A stretch of DNA of 64,000 nt from Sarcodiotheca gaudichaudii (lineage: Eukaryota > Rhodophyta > Florideophyceae > Gigartinales > Solieriaceae): the NCBI GenBank assembly GCA_032355985.1, contig JAUKVZ010000002.1:124001-188000 (forward strand), given 5' to 3'. The notes beneath the pieces were generated by a model. That model saw nothing but the letters and a program-made list of their open reading frames with translations, did not search any database and was not told the origin of the DNA. Of the stretch, positions 24,806 to 33,975 are shown piece by piece. Each line of letters begins with the position of its first letter. The stretch's first letter is position 1. The position numbers and the translations under genes are program-made.

Positions 24806-25573
24806 ATGGCGGATTCGCTGCTGACGATTCTTGAGCCGGAGCGGTCGCTGCTGGTGGCCGTGGCGGCGCCGCGGGAAGCGGAGGCCGTGCTGGCCGGATT
24901 GACGGGTGTGGGCGATCGGGATTCGGCGGCATGGACGATTCGCAGGGTGTCTTCGCGTGTTGATCTGGTGCTGACGGGCGTGGGCAAGTCGAATGCGGCG
25001 GGCGCGGTCAGTCGATGTTTTGACGCTTCACGACATGGCGGTGTGCTGAATATCGGCGTCGCCGGCGCTCTGCCCAGGAGCGGGCTGGAGCTTTGCGAGA
25101 GTGTGTGCGCTTCGTGGAGTCTGCTGGCTGATGAGGGTCTGCAGACGGAGGATGGGTTTCGCACGCTTGCTTCGATGGGATTTCCGCCGGGGCCGAAGGC
25201 GATCGGGGATCCGGGATCGGCTGATGGCGCGGGATTTCCTGCGGATGCGGGGATGCTTGCGTGCGCGAGAAGCCGCACGACGGCCGTGGGATCGATCGCC
25301 ACGGTTTCGACGTGTGCGGGAACACAATCGATTGCGCAGACGATTCGATCTCGAACGGGCGCGTTGTGTGAGGCGATGGAGGGAGCGGCGATTGCGTGCG
25401 CTCTTGCTCGCATCGATGCGACGGCTGGTGATGACGCGGTCACGCCATTTCTGGAAGTGCGCGTGATCAGCAATACGACTGGCGATCGCGCTTCGCAGGT
25501 GTGGGATCTGGAGGGCGCGCTGACTGAGCTGGGCGGCCTTGTGGGATCACTTGTCGGACCTGTCGACGCCTGA
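24806..25573 (+). CDS. mqnB: Futalosine hydrolase MqnB
   Basis: MqnB removes the base from futalosine, giving dehypoxanthinyl futalosine, the substrate of MqnC. The 255-residue protein is a purine-nucleoside-phosphorylase-fold hydrolase: LLVAVAAPREAEAVLAG at the start, VDLVLTGVGKSNAAGAVSR (about 55-73), LNIGVAGALP (about 83), then the diagnostic C-terminal blocks ALCEAMEGAAIACA and FLEVRVISNTTGDRASQVWDL. The start at 24806 gives the family N-terminus. It is divergent from ribF (82 bases between starts). mqnC is elsewhere in the window; mqnA and mqnD are not seen. Confidence 0.88.
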   Translation: MADSLLTILEPERSLLVAVAAPREAEAVLAGLTGVGDRDSAAWTIRRVSSRVDLVLTGVGKSNAAGAVSRCFDASRHGGVLNIGVAGALPRSGLELCESVCASWSLLADEGLQTEDGFRTLASMGFPPGPKAIGDPGSADGAGFPADAGMLACARSRTTAVGSIATVSTCAGTQSIAQTIRSRTGALCEAMEGAAIACALARIDATAGDDAVTPFLEVRVISNTTGDRASQVWDLEGALTELGGLVGSLVGPVDA

Positions 25574-25787
25574 GGACGGTCGACGTCCGAATCGCAAGAA
25601 GACTTCCTTTTCGGACGCAGTGGGCGTCGTTGCTGCCGAACGCGCTGGCTGTTCCGCATGCGCGGTCATTGTGCGGGGTCGGGGTCTGACGGCGAGGTGA
25701 ACCAGGTGGAAATCAAGGCCGATGACGTATGGACGCGACGCGCGAGGGAGACCCCTGGTGCGTGGTCCGGAGGAGGTTCGAGAAGGT

Positions 25788-27050
25788 ATGCCGTTCGGGA
25801 TGCTCTCAAATAGTGCGCAGCCGATCGCCATTGATTTTGGCGTGGGATCGCTGAAGGCGTTGCAGCTCTCGCCGGGCGACCAGCCGGCGCTGCATGCGGC
25901 CGCGCTGCTGGAGACGCCGGATGAGCTTCGTAAGAACCACAACGAGCGTCTGAAGTTTCAGCTTCAGAACATTCCCAAGCTGCTCAAGGGGCGGGGCTTT
26001 CGAGGCAAGCGAGTGGTGTGTTCGATTCCCGCATCGCAGACGCTCGTTCAGCACATGCAGGTGCAGCGGGCTGACGGCGTCAATGTGCAGGCGCTGATTG
26101 CGGCGGAGCTGCATTCGACATTCAACTGCGATCCGAATCGCGTCGTCATTCGACATTTCGAGCTTCCCGAAGCGCGGCAGAGCGGTTCGAAGATGGAAGT
26201 GCTGTGTCTGGCTGTGGCCAAGGATGTTGTGCTTCGTCAGGTCGAGGCTTTGAACTCTCAGAAGTTCGAGGTCGTCGGCGTGCATAGCGAGCAGCACTCG
26301 ATCATCCATGCGTTTGATCACATCACGCGCCGGGCTGAGGACACGGAGCTGACATCGCTCTACCTGGATATCGGCGCCGGCTCGACGAAGGTCGTGATCG
26401 CCCATGGAGCGGACATCGTCTTCGCCAAGACGATCCATGTCGCCGGGCGCAGCTTTGATGAGACAATCGCCGAGCAGCTTTCGTGCGATCTGCGCGAGGC
26501 GCGGGCGCGGCGGCTGACCATGGATCTCTTCGCCAACAAAGACGCGCCATCAGCGGGGGGCGGCGATCGCATCTCGCCCGTCGCCGGCGAAGGCGGTGTC
26601 GAGGTGGAGGGGACCGATGGCCTTCAGGCACAGGCGCTGAGCGAAGCGACTGCGATCGCGGAGGATCGGCGCACGGGCAAAGGGCCTTCGACGCTTTCGA
26701 CTCCGATTGAGCCTGATGATGAGGCGCCGCAGTCGCGCATCGGCGGCGCCGATCTGAGCGGTCCGCTGGAGGCGCTGACGGACGAAGTGGCGATGTGCCT
26801 TCGTTATCACTCGCATCTGTATCCGGATCGTCGCGTGAATCGCGCGATCTTTCTTGGTGGTGAATCCCGCTATCTGGGCCTGTGCCAGCACCTGGCGCGT
26901 GCCCTGCGCCTGCCGGCGCGTGTGGCTGATCCTTTTGCGGCATTGAAGAAGCAGGGCGCGACGCGCGCCGCCAATGGTGTCGATCTGAGTGTTCCTCAGC
27001 CCGGGTGGGCTGTTCCGTTTGGACTCTGCATGTGTCCTTCCGACGCATGA
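25788..27050 (+). CDS. pilM: Type IV pilus inner-membrane platform protein PilM
   Basis: PilM is the actin-like cytoplasmic protein that binds the PilN N-terminus. The 420-residue product opens with PIAIDFGVGSLKALQLSPG (phosphate-1 motif) and has GKRVVCSIPASQTLVQHMQVQ, TSLYLDIGAGSTKVVIAHG (about 193-211, second nucleotide loop) and NRAIFLGGESRYLGLCQHLARAL near the end. Residues about 254-317 form a low-complexity, Gly/Glu/Thr-rich insertion not typical of PilM. GGAGGAGG lies 11 bases before the ATG at 25788; an ATG at 25800 is also possible. It heads the pilM-N-O-P-B block. Confidence 0.88.
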   Translation: MPFGMLSNSAQPIAIDFGVGSLKALQLSPGDQPALHAAALLETPDELRKNHNERLKFQLQNIPKLLKGRGFRGKRVVCSIPASQTLVQHMQVQRADGVNVQALIAAELHSTFNCDPNRVVIRHFELPEARQSGSKMEVLCLAVAKDVVLRQVEALNSQKFEVVGVHSEQHSIIHAFDHITRRAEDTELTSLYLDIGAGSTKVVIAHGADIVFAKTIHVAGRSFDETIAEQLSCDLREARARRLTMDLFANKDAPSAGGGDRISPVAGEGGVEVEGTDGLQAQALSEATAIAEDRRTGKGPSTLSTPIEPDDEAPQSRIGGADLSGPLEALTDEVAMCLRYHSHLYPDRRVNRAIFLGGESRYLGLCQHLARALRLPARVADPFAALKKQGATRAANGVDLSVPQPGWAVPFGLCMCPSDA

Positions 27051-27094
27051 ATCACTCCGCCGGTCGGAGACCGGCACATTCACGGTGACGAAGG

Positions 27095-27913
27095 ATGAAG
27101 AATCCCTTCTCAAACTCTGGCGGATCGTCGTCAAGCTCCGGCTTTCTGCCGGAGGACTATCTCGCCAAGAAAGCGGAGCGCCGGTCCAATCTGGTGCTGC
27201 TCACGCTGTTCTTCGTGGTGATCTTCTGTGTGGTGGGCGCGTTCTTCGTGACCAACCAGCAGTGGTCCAGCGTGAAGACGCAGCAGAAGATGATCAATAT
27301 CCGCTACACGCAGGCGGCGCAGGAGATTGAACAGCTCAAGCAGCTCAAGGCTGAGGAAGAGCAGAAGAATCGCAAGGCGGAGCTGATCTCGGCGCTGATC
27401 GAGAAGGCGCCGCGCAGCGTGCTGCTTTCGCAGTTCATCAATCGCATGCCGGAGCGGCTGACGCTGCTCGAGGTTGAGCTGGAGAGCAAGCGAGCCAAGG
27501 CTCGACGCACACGCACGACCGGCAGCAGCTCCGCCAAGAAGGGCGGCACGAGCCTGGCCAAGAAGGGCGCCGGCGGCGGCGATGACGTGGCCGACTCCGG
27601 GCCGGAGCCGCTGCGCTACAACACGACGATCACGATCGTGGGTGTCGCCATCGGTCACCAGGAAGTCGCCTGGTATGTCTCCGAGCTGCAGGAATGCCCG
27701 TTGCTGGAGAACGTCGAGCTCAAGTACAGCCAGAACACCGTGATCGACGATCGCGGCCTCTTCAAGTTCCGGGTCGAAGCGGATCTTCGTTTCGACGCCG
27801 ATGCGCGTGAGCTGACGCCGATTGAGGCCAATGGCCGCGGCTTCGGCAACACGTCTGAGATCACCGAGGGCGTCATCCTGAAGTCCGACGCCGGCGAGAA
27901 CGAGGAGGACTGA
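27095..27913 (+). CDS. pilN: Type IV pilus assembly protein PilN-like
   Basis: A bitopic inner-membrane protein of 272 residues. A cytosolic N-terminus with a poly-serine stretch (residues about 8-14) contains FLPEDYLAKK, equivalent to the PilN segment that docks on PilM (INLLPW-like). One membrane helix follows (NLVLLTLFFVVIFCVVGAFFV, about 31-51, quoted in part), then a coiled coil (AAQEIEQLKQLKAEEEQKN). A Lys/Ser/Gly-rich linker precedes a C-terminal ferredoxin-like domain. It lies 44 bases after pilM and 1 base before pilO. The call rests on architecture and gene order. Confidence 0.8.
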   Translation: MKNPFSNSGGSSSSSGFLPEDYLAKKAERRSNLVLLTLFFVVIFCVVGAFFVTNQQWSSVKTQQKMINIRYTQAAQEIEQLKQLKAEEEQKNRKAELISALIEKAPRSVLLSQFINRMPERLTLLEVELESKRAKARRTRTTGSSSAKKGGTSLAKKGAGGGDDVADSGPEPLRYNTTITIVGVAIGHQEVAWYVSELQECPLLENVELKYSQNTVIDDRGLFKFRVEADLRFDADARELTPIEANGRGFGNTSEITEGVILKSDAGENEED

Positions 27914-27914
27914 C

Positions 27915-28463
27915 GTGAGATTCGGCATTCGTGAAATCATCTTCCTGCTGGTGCTGCTTGCCGTGCCGGTCGCGTCCTTCTGGTTCGTCTTCCGACCCCA
28001 GAACGACGAGATCAACCAGGCTCGGCGTGAGATCACGCACAAGGAGCAGGTGCTTGAGTCGCTGGAGAAGGCGACTGCGCAGACATCCGATCTTGCGAAG
28101 CGCAATCAGGAGATTGCCGAGCAGATCTCCCGCATCGAGGCGCGGCTGCCTTCTGACAAGGAAGTCGATGTCATTCTCGAGCAGGTGGCGGATATCGCGC
28201 GCAGCAACAACCTGACCTTGAAGAAGGTGCGCAGTGAGAAGCGCGTCAGCGCCGCCGCCTACATGGAGCAGCCGCTCGAAATGGCGATCAGCGGTGAGTT
28301 TGAACGCTTCTATGCGTTCCTTCTGGATCTCGAGCAGCTTGATCGCATTACGCGTCTTCCGGATCTGGTGATCAAACGATCCAAGAAGGAAGACGGCGTG
28401 ATTGATGTACAGATGACGCTGAGCATCTACTTCGAGTCCGGTCACGAGGGAGGTGTCTCGTGA
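27915..28463 (+). CDS. pilO: Type IV pilus assembly protein PilO-like
   Basis: The 182-residue protein has a short cytosolic tail, one membrane helix (IIFLLVLLAVPVASFWFVF, residues about 7-25), a long periplasmic coiled coil (about 30-75) and a C-terminal ferredoxin-like domain (NNLTLKKVRSEKRV...GEFERFYAFLLDLEQLDRITRLPDL). This is the PilO plan. PilO pairs with PilN and links PilM to the secretin-side PilP. It starts with GTG one base after the pilN stop, and its stop overlaps the next gene by 4 bases, so translation is probably coupled. Confidence 0.85.
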   Translation: MRFGIREIIFLLVLLAVPVASFWFVFRPQNDEINQARREITHKEQVLESLEKATAQTSDLAKRNQEIAEQISRIEARLPSDKEVDVILEQVADIARSNNLTLKKVRSEKRVSAAAYMEQPLEMAISGEFERFYAFLLDLEQLDRITRLPDLVIKRSKKEDGVIDVQMTLSIYFESGHEGGVS

Positions 28464-29146
28464 GTCGCCTGACTGATATGTCGCCTGACGCCGATCCGCG
28501 TCATGAGCCTGTCGGCTTGCCGCAGACCATGGGTGCGGAAGATTCATCGTCCGACTCTGGCGGCGAAGACACGGGCCTGGCGGATCTGAGCGATGCGGCG
28601 GTGGGTTCGGGCAAGAAGAGCCTGCCGACGAATGTGATCATGATGACGCTGGTCGTCGCGGTCGCTGCGGGCTCGCTCTATCTCATGCGAACGGTCGGTG
28701 TGCGAGGCGGCATCGCCTTCAAGACGCCGAAGATCGACTATCCGGTCGACGGATCGGGTGTTGTTGATGACGAAGCGCATCGACGCGTGATGGAAGCGCT
28801 GCGCACGGGTGAGGATCTTGTGCAGGTGCCGCTCTCTGAGCTGCAGCGCAATCCGTTCCTTCTGGACGGAGACGAAGAAGCACCGGAGATTTCGGATCTC
28901 TCGCACTTTGATCCTGAGGCGGAGCGCCGTCGTCTTGAGCAGCGACGCACGCTTGAGATCTCGCGCACGCTCGAATCGCTGGAAGTCAACAGCATCATCA
29001 GCGGCCATGTGCCGATCGCCCGCATCAATGGCGTCGCCGTTCGCATCGGCGACACCATCGCGATGTTCACAGTGAAGGCTATTCATGGTCGAAGCGTCGA
29101 ACTGGAAGCGGACGGCAGGCTCTACTCCAAGGTGCTTGGCGACTGA
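28460..29146 (+). CDS. PilP-like / GspC-like inner-membrane protein
   Basis: A 228-residue product starting with GTG. The first 55 residues are polar and acidic, followed by one membrane helix (NVIMMTLVVAVAAGSLYLM, about 58-76). A linker with SELQRNPFLLDGDEEAP leads to a C-terminal beta domain (LEVNSIISGHVPIARINGVAVRIGDTI, then VKAIHGRSVELEADGRLY). That C-terminal pattern (small HR-like domain giving INGxxVRxGD) is shared by GspB, GspC and PilP. Gene order after pilO argues for the PilP role of linking the PilN/O complex to a secretin. No lipobox is present, unlike usual PilP. Confidence 0.65.
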   Translation: MSRLTDMSPDADPRHEPVGLPQTMGAEDSSSDSGGEDTGLADLSDAAVGSGKKSLPTNVIMMTLVVAVAAGSLYLMRTVGVRGGIAFKTPKIDYPVDGSGVVDDEAHRRVMEALRTGEDLVQVPLSELQRNPFLLDGDEEAPEISDLSHFDPEAERRRLEQRRTLEISRTLESLEVNSIISGHVPIARINGVAVRIGDTIAMFTVKAIHGRSVELEADGRLYSKVLGD

Positions 29147-29179
29147 CGTCGAGGAGCGCCTGAGGGGGCGATTGAGGGC

Positions 29180-31042
29180 ATGGCTAAATTCGATCTGGAT
29201 GATCTGCTGAACGATCTGGGTGTGCCCGAAGGGCAGTCCAAGGATGCGGCCGCGCCCGGGCCCGGCGAAGAGCCGGAACTGCCCGAAGCGGACGCCGCCC
29301 TGCAGGATATTTACAACCCTGATGAAGAGCACGATGACGCGAAGGAGATCGGCCCCCTTCTCATCGAGCGAAACATCATCACGATGGAGCAGCTCACGGC
29401 CGCCGAGACCGTGCTGCGCCAGTCGCCCGGCGCCAGTCTTGTCGATGTGCTTCTCGAGAAGGATGTCGACGAAGTCGGCGTGCAGCAGATCGTCGCCGAG
29501 CTTTCGGGCCTGAGCTTCGAGCGCATCAACGTCGATCAGATTGATGAAGCGATTGACATGACGATGCTGCAGCGCCTGACGGCGTCATTCTGCAAGCATC
29601 ATGAGATCATGCCTCTGCGGCGTGAGACGGGACGCGTCGTCCTTGGCGCCGTGCGCCCGGATGATGTCTTCCTGCTGGACACCGTTCGTCGCAAGCTGGG
29701 CATTTCATCGCTGAAGGTTGTGGTCATCACGCGCGCCGACATCAAGCTGGTGCTTGATGCGCTGGGCGAGGGCGATCAGGAAGATCTGAACGTTGATGAA
29801 ATCCTCAGCGAAGTCGAAGAGGATGACGTCCAGGTCCAGAAGAGCGATCAGGACGAAGTCGATCTCGAAAAGCAGGCCGGCGAATCGCCCGTCATTCGCT
29901 ATGTGAACTACATCCTCCAGACTGCGGTCAAAGAGGGCGCCAGCGATATTCACATCGAGCCCAACGAGGGCAAGTTGAAGGTGCGCTTCCGCATCGACGG
30001 CGTGCTCTTTGAGATGATGACGCCGCCGGGACATATGGCCGCGGCGATCACATCGCGCCTGAAGATCATGGCGAATCTTGATATTTCCGAGCGCCGCCTG
30101 CCGCAGGACGGCCGCATTCGTTGCGCCGTGCGCGGGCGCAAGCTCGATCTTCGTGTGTCGACGCTTCCGACGCCTTACGGCGAGAAGACCGTGATGCGTA
30201 TTCTCGACACGGCCAGCATCAACGTGACGCTTGATGAGCTGGGCTTTGACGAGAACACGCTGCATATCTGGAAGAAGCAGATCGCCGAGCCGCACGGCAT
30301 CATTCTCGTCACCGGTCCGACGGGCTCGGGTAAGACGACCACGCTGTATTCCTCCCTTCGACAGATGGACAAGGGCAAGCTGAACGTATCCACGGTCGAG
30401 GATCCGGTGGAGTATCACCTCGGCGGCATCACACAGACGCAGACGCATGACAAGATCGGCATGTCATTCGCCAAAGCGCTCAAGGCGCTGCTGCGTCAGG
30501 ATCCTGATGTGATCATGATCGGTGAAATTCGAGACATGGAGACGGCCGAGACGGCCATCCAGGCTGCGCTGACGGGTCACCTGGTGCTCTCGACGCTGCA
30601 TACGAATGATGCGCCCAGCTCCGTCACACGATTGATTAATATCGGCATCGAGCCCTTCCTTGTCGGCGCCGCGATCAATGGCGTGCTTGCCCAGCGTCTT
30701 GTGCGCCGCATCTGTCCGCATTGCCGCGAAGAGACGACGCCGGCGGAGGATCTTGCTGAGTTTCTCGCCATGAACGGCATGCCGGCGGACAAGGTGTGGG
30801 AAGGCAAGGGCTGCGACAGATGCCGCAACACCGGCTACTCAGGCCGCGTCGGCATTTATGAACTGCTGGTCGTGGATGATCAGATGCGCGACATGATCGC
30901 GCGCAATCCGAACGTCGCCGAGTTTCGTCGCGCGTGCATCGAGCGCGGCATGACCCCGCTGCGGACGGATGGATTCCAGAAGGTGCAGGATGGTCTGACG
31001 ACGGTGACGGAAGTCATCCGCGTGACCGAATCCGGCCACTGA
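29180..31042 (+). CDS. pilB: Type IV pilus extension ATPase PilB
   Basis: The 620-residue hexameric ATPase powers pilus polymerisation. The N-terminal region has a type II secretion E/MshEN-like module (IGPLLIERNIITMEQLTAAE, then LLEKDVDEVGVQQIVAELSGL). The ATPase core contains GASDIHIEPNEGKLKVRFRID, Walker A LVTGPTGSGKTTTLYSS (about 378-394), the Asp box STVEDPVEYHL, Walker B DPDVIMIGEIRD and the His box GHLVLSTLHTNDAP. A tetracysteine zinc site is present (CPHC and CDRC). It closes the pilM-to-pilB unit, 33 bases after the PilP-like gene. Assignment as PilB and not GspE rests on its neighbours; a separate gspE lies at 39811. Confidence 0.92.
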   Translation: MAKFDLDDLLNDLGVPEGQSKDAAAPGPGEEPELPEADAALQDIYNPDEEHDDAKEIGPLLIERNIITMEQLTAAETVLRQSPGASLVDVLLEKDVDEVGVQQIVAELSGLSFERINVDQIDEAIDMTMLQRLTASFCKHHEIMPLRRETGRVVLGAVRPDDVFLLDTVRRKLGISSLKVVVITRADIKLVLDALGEGDQEDLNVDEILSEVEEDDVQVQKSDQDEVDLEKQAGESPVIRYVNYILQTAVKEGASDIHIEPNEGKLKVRFRIDGVLFEMMTPPGHMAAAITSRLKIMANLDISERRLPQDGRIRCAVRGRKLDLRVSTLPTPYGEKTVMRILDTASINVTLDELGFDENTLHIWKKQIAEPHGIILVTGPTGSGKTTTLYSSLRQMDKGKLNVSTVEDPVEYHLGGITQTQTHDKIGMSFAKALKALLRQDPDVIMIGEIRDMETAETAIQAALTGHLVLSTLHTNDAPSSVTRLINIGIEPFLVGAAINGVLAQRLVRRICPHCREETTPAEDLAEFLAMNGMPADKVWEGKGCDRCRNTGYSGRVGIYELLVVDDQMRDMIARNPNVAEFRRACIERGMTPLRTDGFQKVQDGLTTVTEVIRVTESGH

Positions 31043-31052
31043 CTCGTCTCAG

Positions 31053-32174
31053 TCACTCATCCTTGTCGTCGTCGCTGTCGCCGCCGGCTTGCGCCGACTC
31101 CGATGTGTCGGCCTCATCGCGGCCGAATGGATCACGAGCCATCATGCGAAGGATGGATCCGAGCCCTGCGGGCGCAGCCGTTTCAGGCTTCTTTTCCTGC
31201 GCATCGGCGACCTTGCCCTCTTCGGGCGGCGCTTCGGGCTCTTCCTCGAGTTCATCTTCCGACGCATCGGCAAGACGCAGCAGTTCTTCGATCTCGCTGG
31301 ATTCAACGCCGCCCTCGGCAAGATCGGTGCGAACTTCATCGGGCGTGCGCTGTGTGATCGTGGCCATGGCTTCGGCAGCGGATCGGGAATCCTCCGGCTC
31401 GGGCAGCGGCTGCACGGTTTCACCCGGCTCATAGAGCGTCAGTTCGACATTGAGCTTATCTGCACGGCGAAGGATGACGCGATCGTCATTGGGGTTGATC
31501 GCAAGCACTTTCCAGTGATCGTCATCAAACGTGTCACCGACGGCGTAGCTTTCCGCCTTCATGCGGCGTTTGTTGCTGATGAGACCGATCTGTGCGATGT
31601 ATCCGCCATCGCGCCCATAGATGCCGCGCAGCTCCAACTCGCGGAGGGATTTCATAACGGCCGGGGGAATCTCGGATCGGGATGCGACTTCGATGTCGTC
31701 ATACGTGATCTCTCGCGGCGCTTCACCTGAGATGGCATCGGCGATCGCCGGATCAGTCGACTGCGCTTCGGCGCCTGTGGCAGCGTTTGTCGCGCCGTCC
31801 GGATTGGTTCCGTCCTCGGCCGCGAGTTCATTGTCGTTGACGGCGGGCGTCCACGGCAGGCGCTCGGGATTGAAGATGTTCTCACCGATCGCCTCAGCGA
31901 GCAGGCGTTCGCGCTCGTCCAGAGACAGCGCATCGCGCTGCTGCATATGCAGGGATGGGATCGAAGCGATCGTCGGCGCATCGGGCCTGGGCAGAGGACG
32001 AATCGCGCTGAAGGCCAGCCAGCCCATCGCCAGCACGAGCACACCGGCGCCAATGCGGGCGCCCCAGACGAATGCATCGGCGCCGCCGGCGCCCGGAAGG
32101 GCAAGCTGGCTGCGCGGCACGGGCATGGCGCCATTTCGCTCGATGCTCGATGTTGTGTTTCGTTCCTGTGTCAT
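31053..32174 (-). CDS. gspC: Type II secretion GspC-like inner-membrane protein
   Basis: The 373-residue protein has a cytosolic N-terminus, one membrane helix (ARIGAGVLVLAMGWLAFSAI, about 39-58), an acidic linker, then an HR-like beta domain: LELRGIYGRDGGYIAQIGLI followed by ESYAVGDTFDDDHWKVLAINPNDDRVILRR (split here). This is the GspC homology region that contacts the secretin. The C-terminal 100 residues are very acidic and low in complexity (EDELEEEPEAPPEEGK and DDDKDE). It is the last gene of the gsp operon, overlapping gspM by 4 bases, and converges with pilB 10 bases away. Confidence 0.72.
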   Translation of the reverse strand: MTQERNTTSSIERNGAMPVPRSQLALPGAGGADAFVWGARIGAGVLVLAMGWLAFSAIRPLPRPDAPTIASIPSLHMQQRDALSLDERERLLAEAIGENIFNPERLPWTPAVNDNELAAEDGTNPDGATNAATGAEAQSTDPAIADAISGEAPREITYDDIEVASRSEIPPAVMKSLRELELRGIYGRDGGYIAQIGLISNKRRMKAESYAVGDTFDDDHWKVLAINPNDDRVILRRADKLNVELTLYEPGETVQPLPEPEDSRSAAEAMATITQRTPDEVRTDLAEGGVESSEIEELLRLADASEDELEEEPEAPPEEGKVADAQEKKPETAAPAGLGSILRMMARDPFGRDEADTSESAQAGGDSDDDKDE

Positions 32175-32767
32175 GACGGCGTGCCCGCCTGAATGATCGC
32201 CAGCGCCTGCAGGCGCATCGTCACCTGCAGACCGGTGCGCACGCTTCGTCCGGGCCCTTCGATGCGGATCGTCGGGACGTTTGTTCGCAGTGTGCCGAGG
32301 TTTTCGAGCCGGTCGACAAGCATGTGCACCTGCTCGGGATTGAGTGAGTCGAATGAGATTTCAAGTCCGACGACGCGCAACGGTTCATCGTCGATCGGTG
32401 TGATGGCAGGCAGCGCCTCGGAGACGCTCAACTCCAGCCCGATGTCGCTCATCGCCTCCTGCACGCGCCGGCGCAGACGAGCCGCGGCCACTTCGGCGCT
32501 GGGCGCGACGAGAAGCTCCTCGGCCATCGCATCCCATGCGCCTTGGGCATCGGCGAGCAACGCCTGCCATTCGGCGCCCTGATCAACTTCCGCCTGCATC
32601 TGGCCTGCCTCGGCTGATGCGAGCAGCCATGCTTCGCGGGGGGATCCTTCGGCTTCGGCGTCGTCACTCTGTCCGCCGAGCGCGCCGAAGCGATCCAGCC
32701 CGACGAGCACGACCAAGAGGCCCATGACGCCCACAAGTAGGCCGGCGCGTTTCTGGTCCTTGGTCAT
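32171..32767 (-). CDS. gspM: Type II secretion GspM-like protein
   Basis: A 198-residue bitopic protein with an N-terminal membrane helix (AGLLVGVMGLLVVLVGLDRF, about 8-27). A helical region follows (LLASAEAGQMQAEVDQ), then a C-terminal ferredoxin-like fold (VVGLEISFDSLNPEQVHMLVDRLENLG). That plan matches GspM and PilO. It overlaps gspL by 4 bases upstream and gspC by 4 bases downstream. The sequence alone is weak; the call rests on order between gspL and gspC. Confidence 0.65.
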   Translation of the reverse strand: MTKDQKRAGLLVGVMGLLVVLVGLDRFGALGGQSDDAEAEGSPREAWLLASAEAGQMQAEVDQGAEWQALLADAQGAWDAMAEELLVAPSAEVAAARLRRRVQEAMSDIGLELSVSEALPAITPIDDEPLRVVGLEISFDSLNPEQVHMLVDRLENLGTLRTNVPTIRIEGPGRSVRTGLQVTMRLQALAIIQAGTPS

Positions 32768-33954
32768 GAAGCGCCTCCTGCCGTGCGGCGGGCGCGGATT
32801 GAGAACATGTCGAGCCCTGATTGATTCGAGCGGGATGTCGGCGCTGAGAGTTGTGCGCCTTCCAGCAGCGGGCTGGCCTCCATGCTTTCGAGCACGGCCG
32901 TGGCGCTGGGCGACTCGCCCTGGATGGCGATGTGCGTCGGTGTGATTTCGAGCCTTCGCAGGAAGCCTTCGTCACCGAGGGCGGCGTCGACTTCTGCGAG
33001 CACGGGCATCACGCTCTGCCATTCGCTGGTCGGCGCCTGCACGCCATCGCGGATGAGCTTGAGATAGCGCTCCGCTTCGCGCTGCGTCTGGCGGATATCT
33101 GTCAGCGGCTCGACGAGCTCCACCTGGCGCGCTTCGGCGCGTTGCGTGGCGCTTGCCAATCGATTCTTGTAGAGCGTTCCGGCGCCGAGGAAGACGATGA
33201 TCGCCAGACCGGCGGCGCACGCGGGAACGAGCCATCGCTTCGGCGCCGATGGAATGCGGCCTGCCAGCGGCGCGTATCGGCCGCCACCGATCAACGGCGC
33301 CAGTGCGCCGGCGAGCGCATGATCGCGCGGGCCTGCGGCATAGCTTCCCGGTTCGCGAGCATCGCGATCGCTGAAGGGCGCATCAAACTGTGTGGGCGCG
33401 CCGAATCGGAATCGATGCTCCCCCACCGGCTCGCCATCGGGGCCGATATCGATCACGCGCGCTTCGGCTTCGCGCTGATGGCCCAGCGCCAGCATCGCCA
33501 TGTGCGGGGAGAGCAGTTCCGTCACGCGGCCGCCGGTCGCCTGCTCGATGCGATCGATCCACATCTGCGCGATGGACTGGCGCACGGCGATGAGTGCGCC
33601 GTCGCCGACTGAATCATCCATATCCACGACGCCGACGAGCGCATCATCGGCGGGCAGGGGCAACAGCTTGTCGACGGAGAGGCGAACCTCTTCACGAGCG
33701 CGCTTCCATTGAGAGGCTCGCAGCTGGATCGGCCGGGTGGCGCACCATGACTCGTCGCAGACGAGCGTCATGCGCGAGATGCCTTTGAGCTTCGCCAGCG
33801 CCGCTTTGGCTTCTTCGACGGGCATGGACAGGAAGCCGCGCAGCGTCGGTCCGTGACGAACCGTAGTTCGCCATGGCGTGTGCGACACCGTGGCGACATA
33901 GAGATCGTCGCCTCTGGCCGCCATCGACACGCGTGTAAAGACGCTCCAATGCAT
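32764..33954 (-). CDS. gspL: Type II secretion GspL-like protein
   Basis: The 396-residue protein combines an actin-like cytosolic domain (residues about 1-240; IAVRQSIAQMWIDRIEQATG, ARVIDIGPDGEPVGEHRFR), one membrane helix (LVPACAAGLAIIVFLGAGTLY, about 246-266) and a periplasmic coiled coil plus small C-terminal domain (ARQVELVEPLTDIRQTQREA...). In pili the same parts are split into PilM and PilN; fusion is typical of GspL, which recruits GspE. AAGGA seven bases before the ATG at 33954 decides the start; a GTG at 33972 is possible. Confidence 0.75.
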   Translation of the reverse strand: MHWSVFTRVSMAARGDDLYVATVSHTPWRTTVRHGPTLRGFLSMPVEEAKAALAKLKGISRMTLVCDESWCATRPIQLRASQWKRAREEVRLSVDKLLPLPADDALVGVVDMDDSVGDGALIAVRQSIAQMWIDRIEQATGGRVTELLSPHMAMLALGHQREAEARVIDIGPDGEPVGEHRFRFGAPTQFDAPFSDRDAREPGSYAAGPRDHALAGALAPLIGGGRYAPLAGRIPSAPKRWLVPACAAGLAIIVFLGAGTLYKNRLASATQRAEARQVELVEPLTDIRQTQREAERYLKLIRDGVQAPTSEWQSVMPVLAEVDAALGDEGFLRRLEITPTHIAIQGESPSATAVLESMEASPLLEGAQLSAPTSRSNQSGLDMFSIRARRTAGGAS

Positions 33955-33975
33955 CAGGTCTTCCTTCTCCACCCT

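Noticed and set aside
25574-25787. Gap before pilM as a structured RNA gene (SRP RNA or similar)
   Set aside because: It lacks the conserved loop sequences; only a weak 6-base GTCCGA/TCGGAC pairing is seen.
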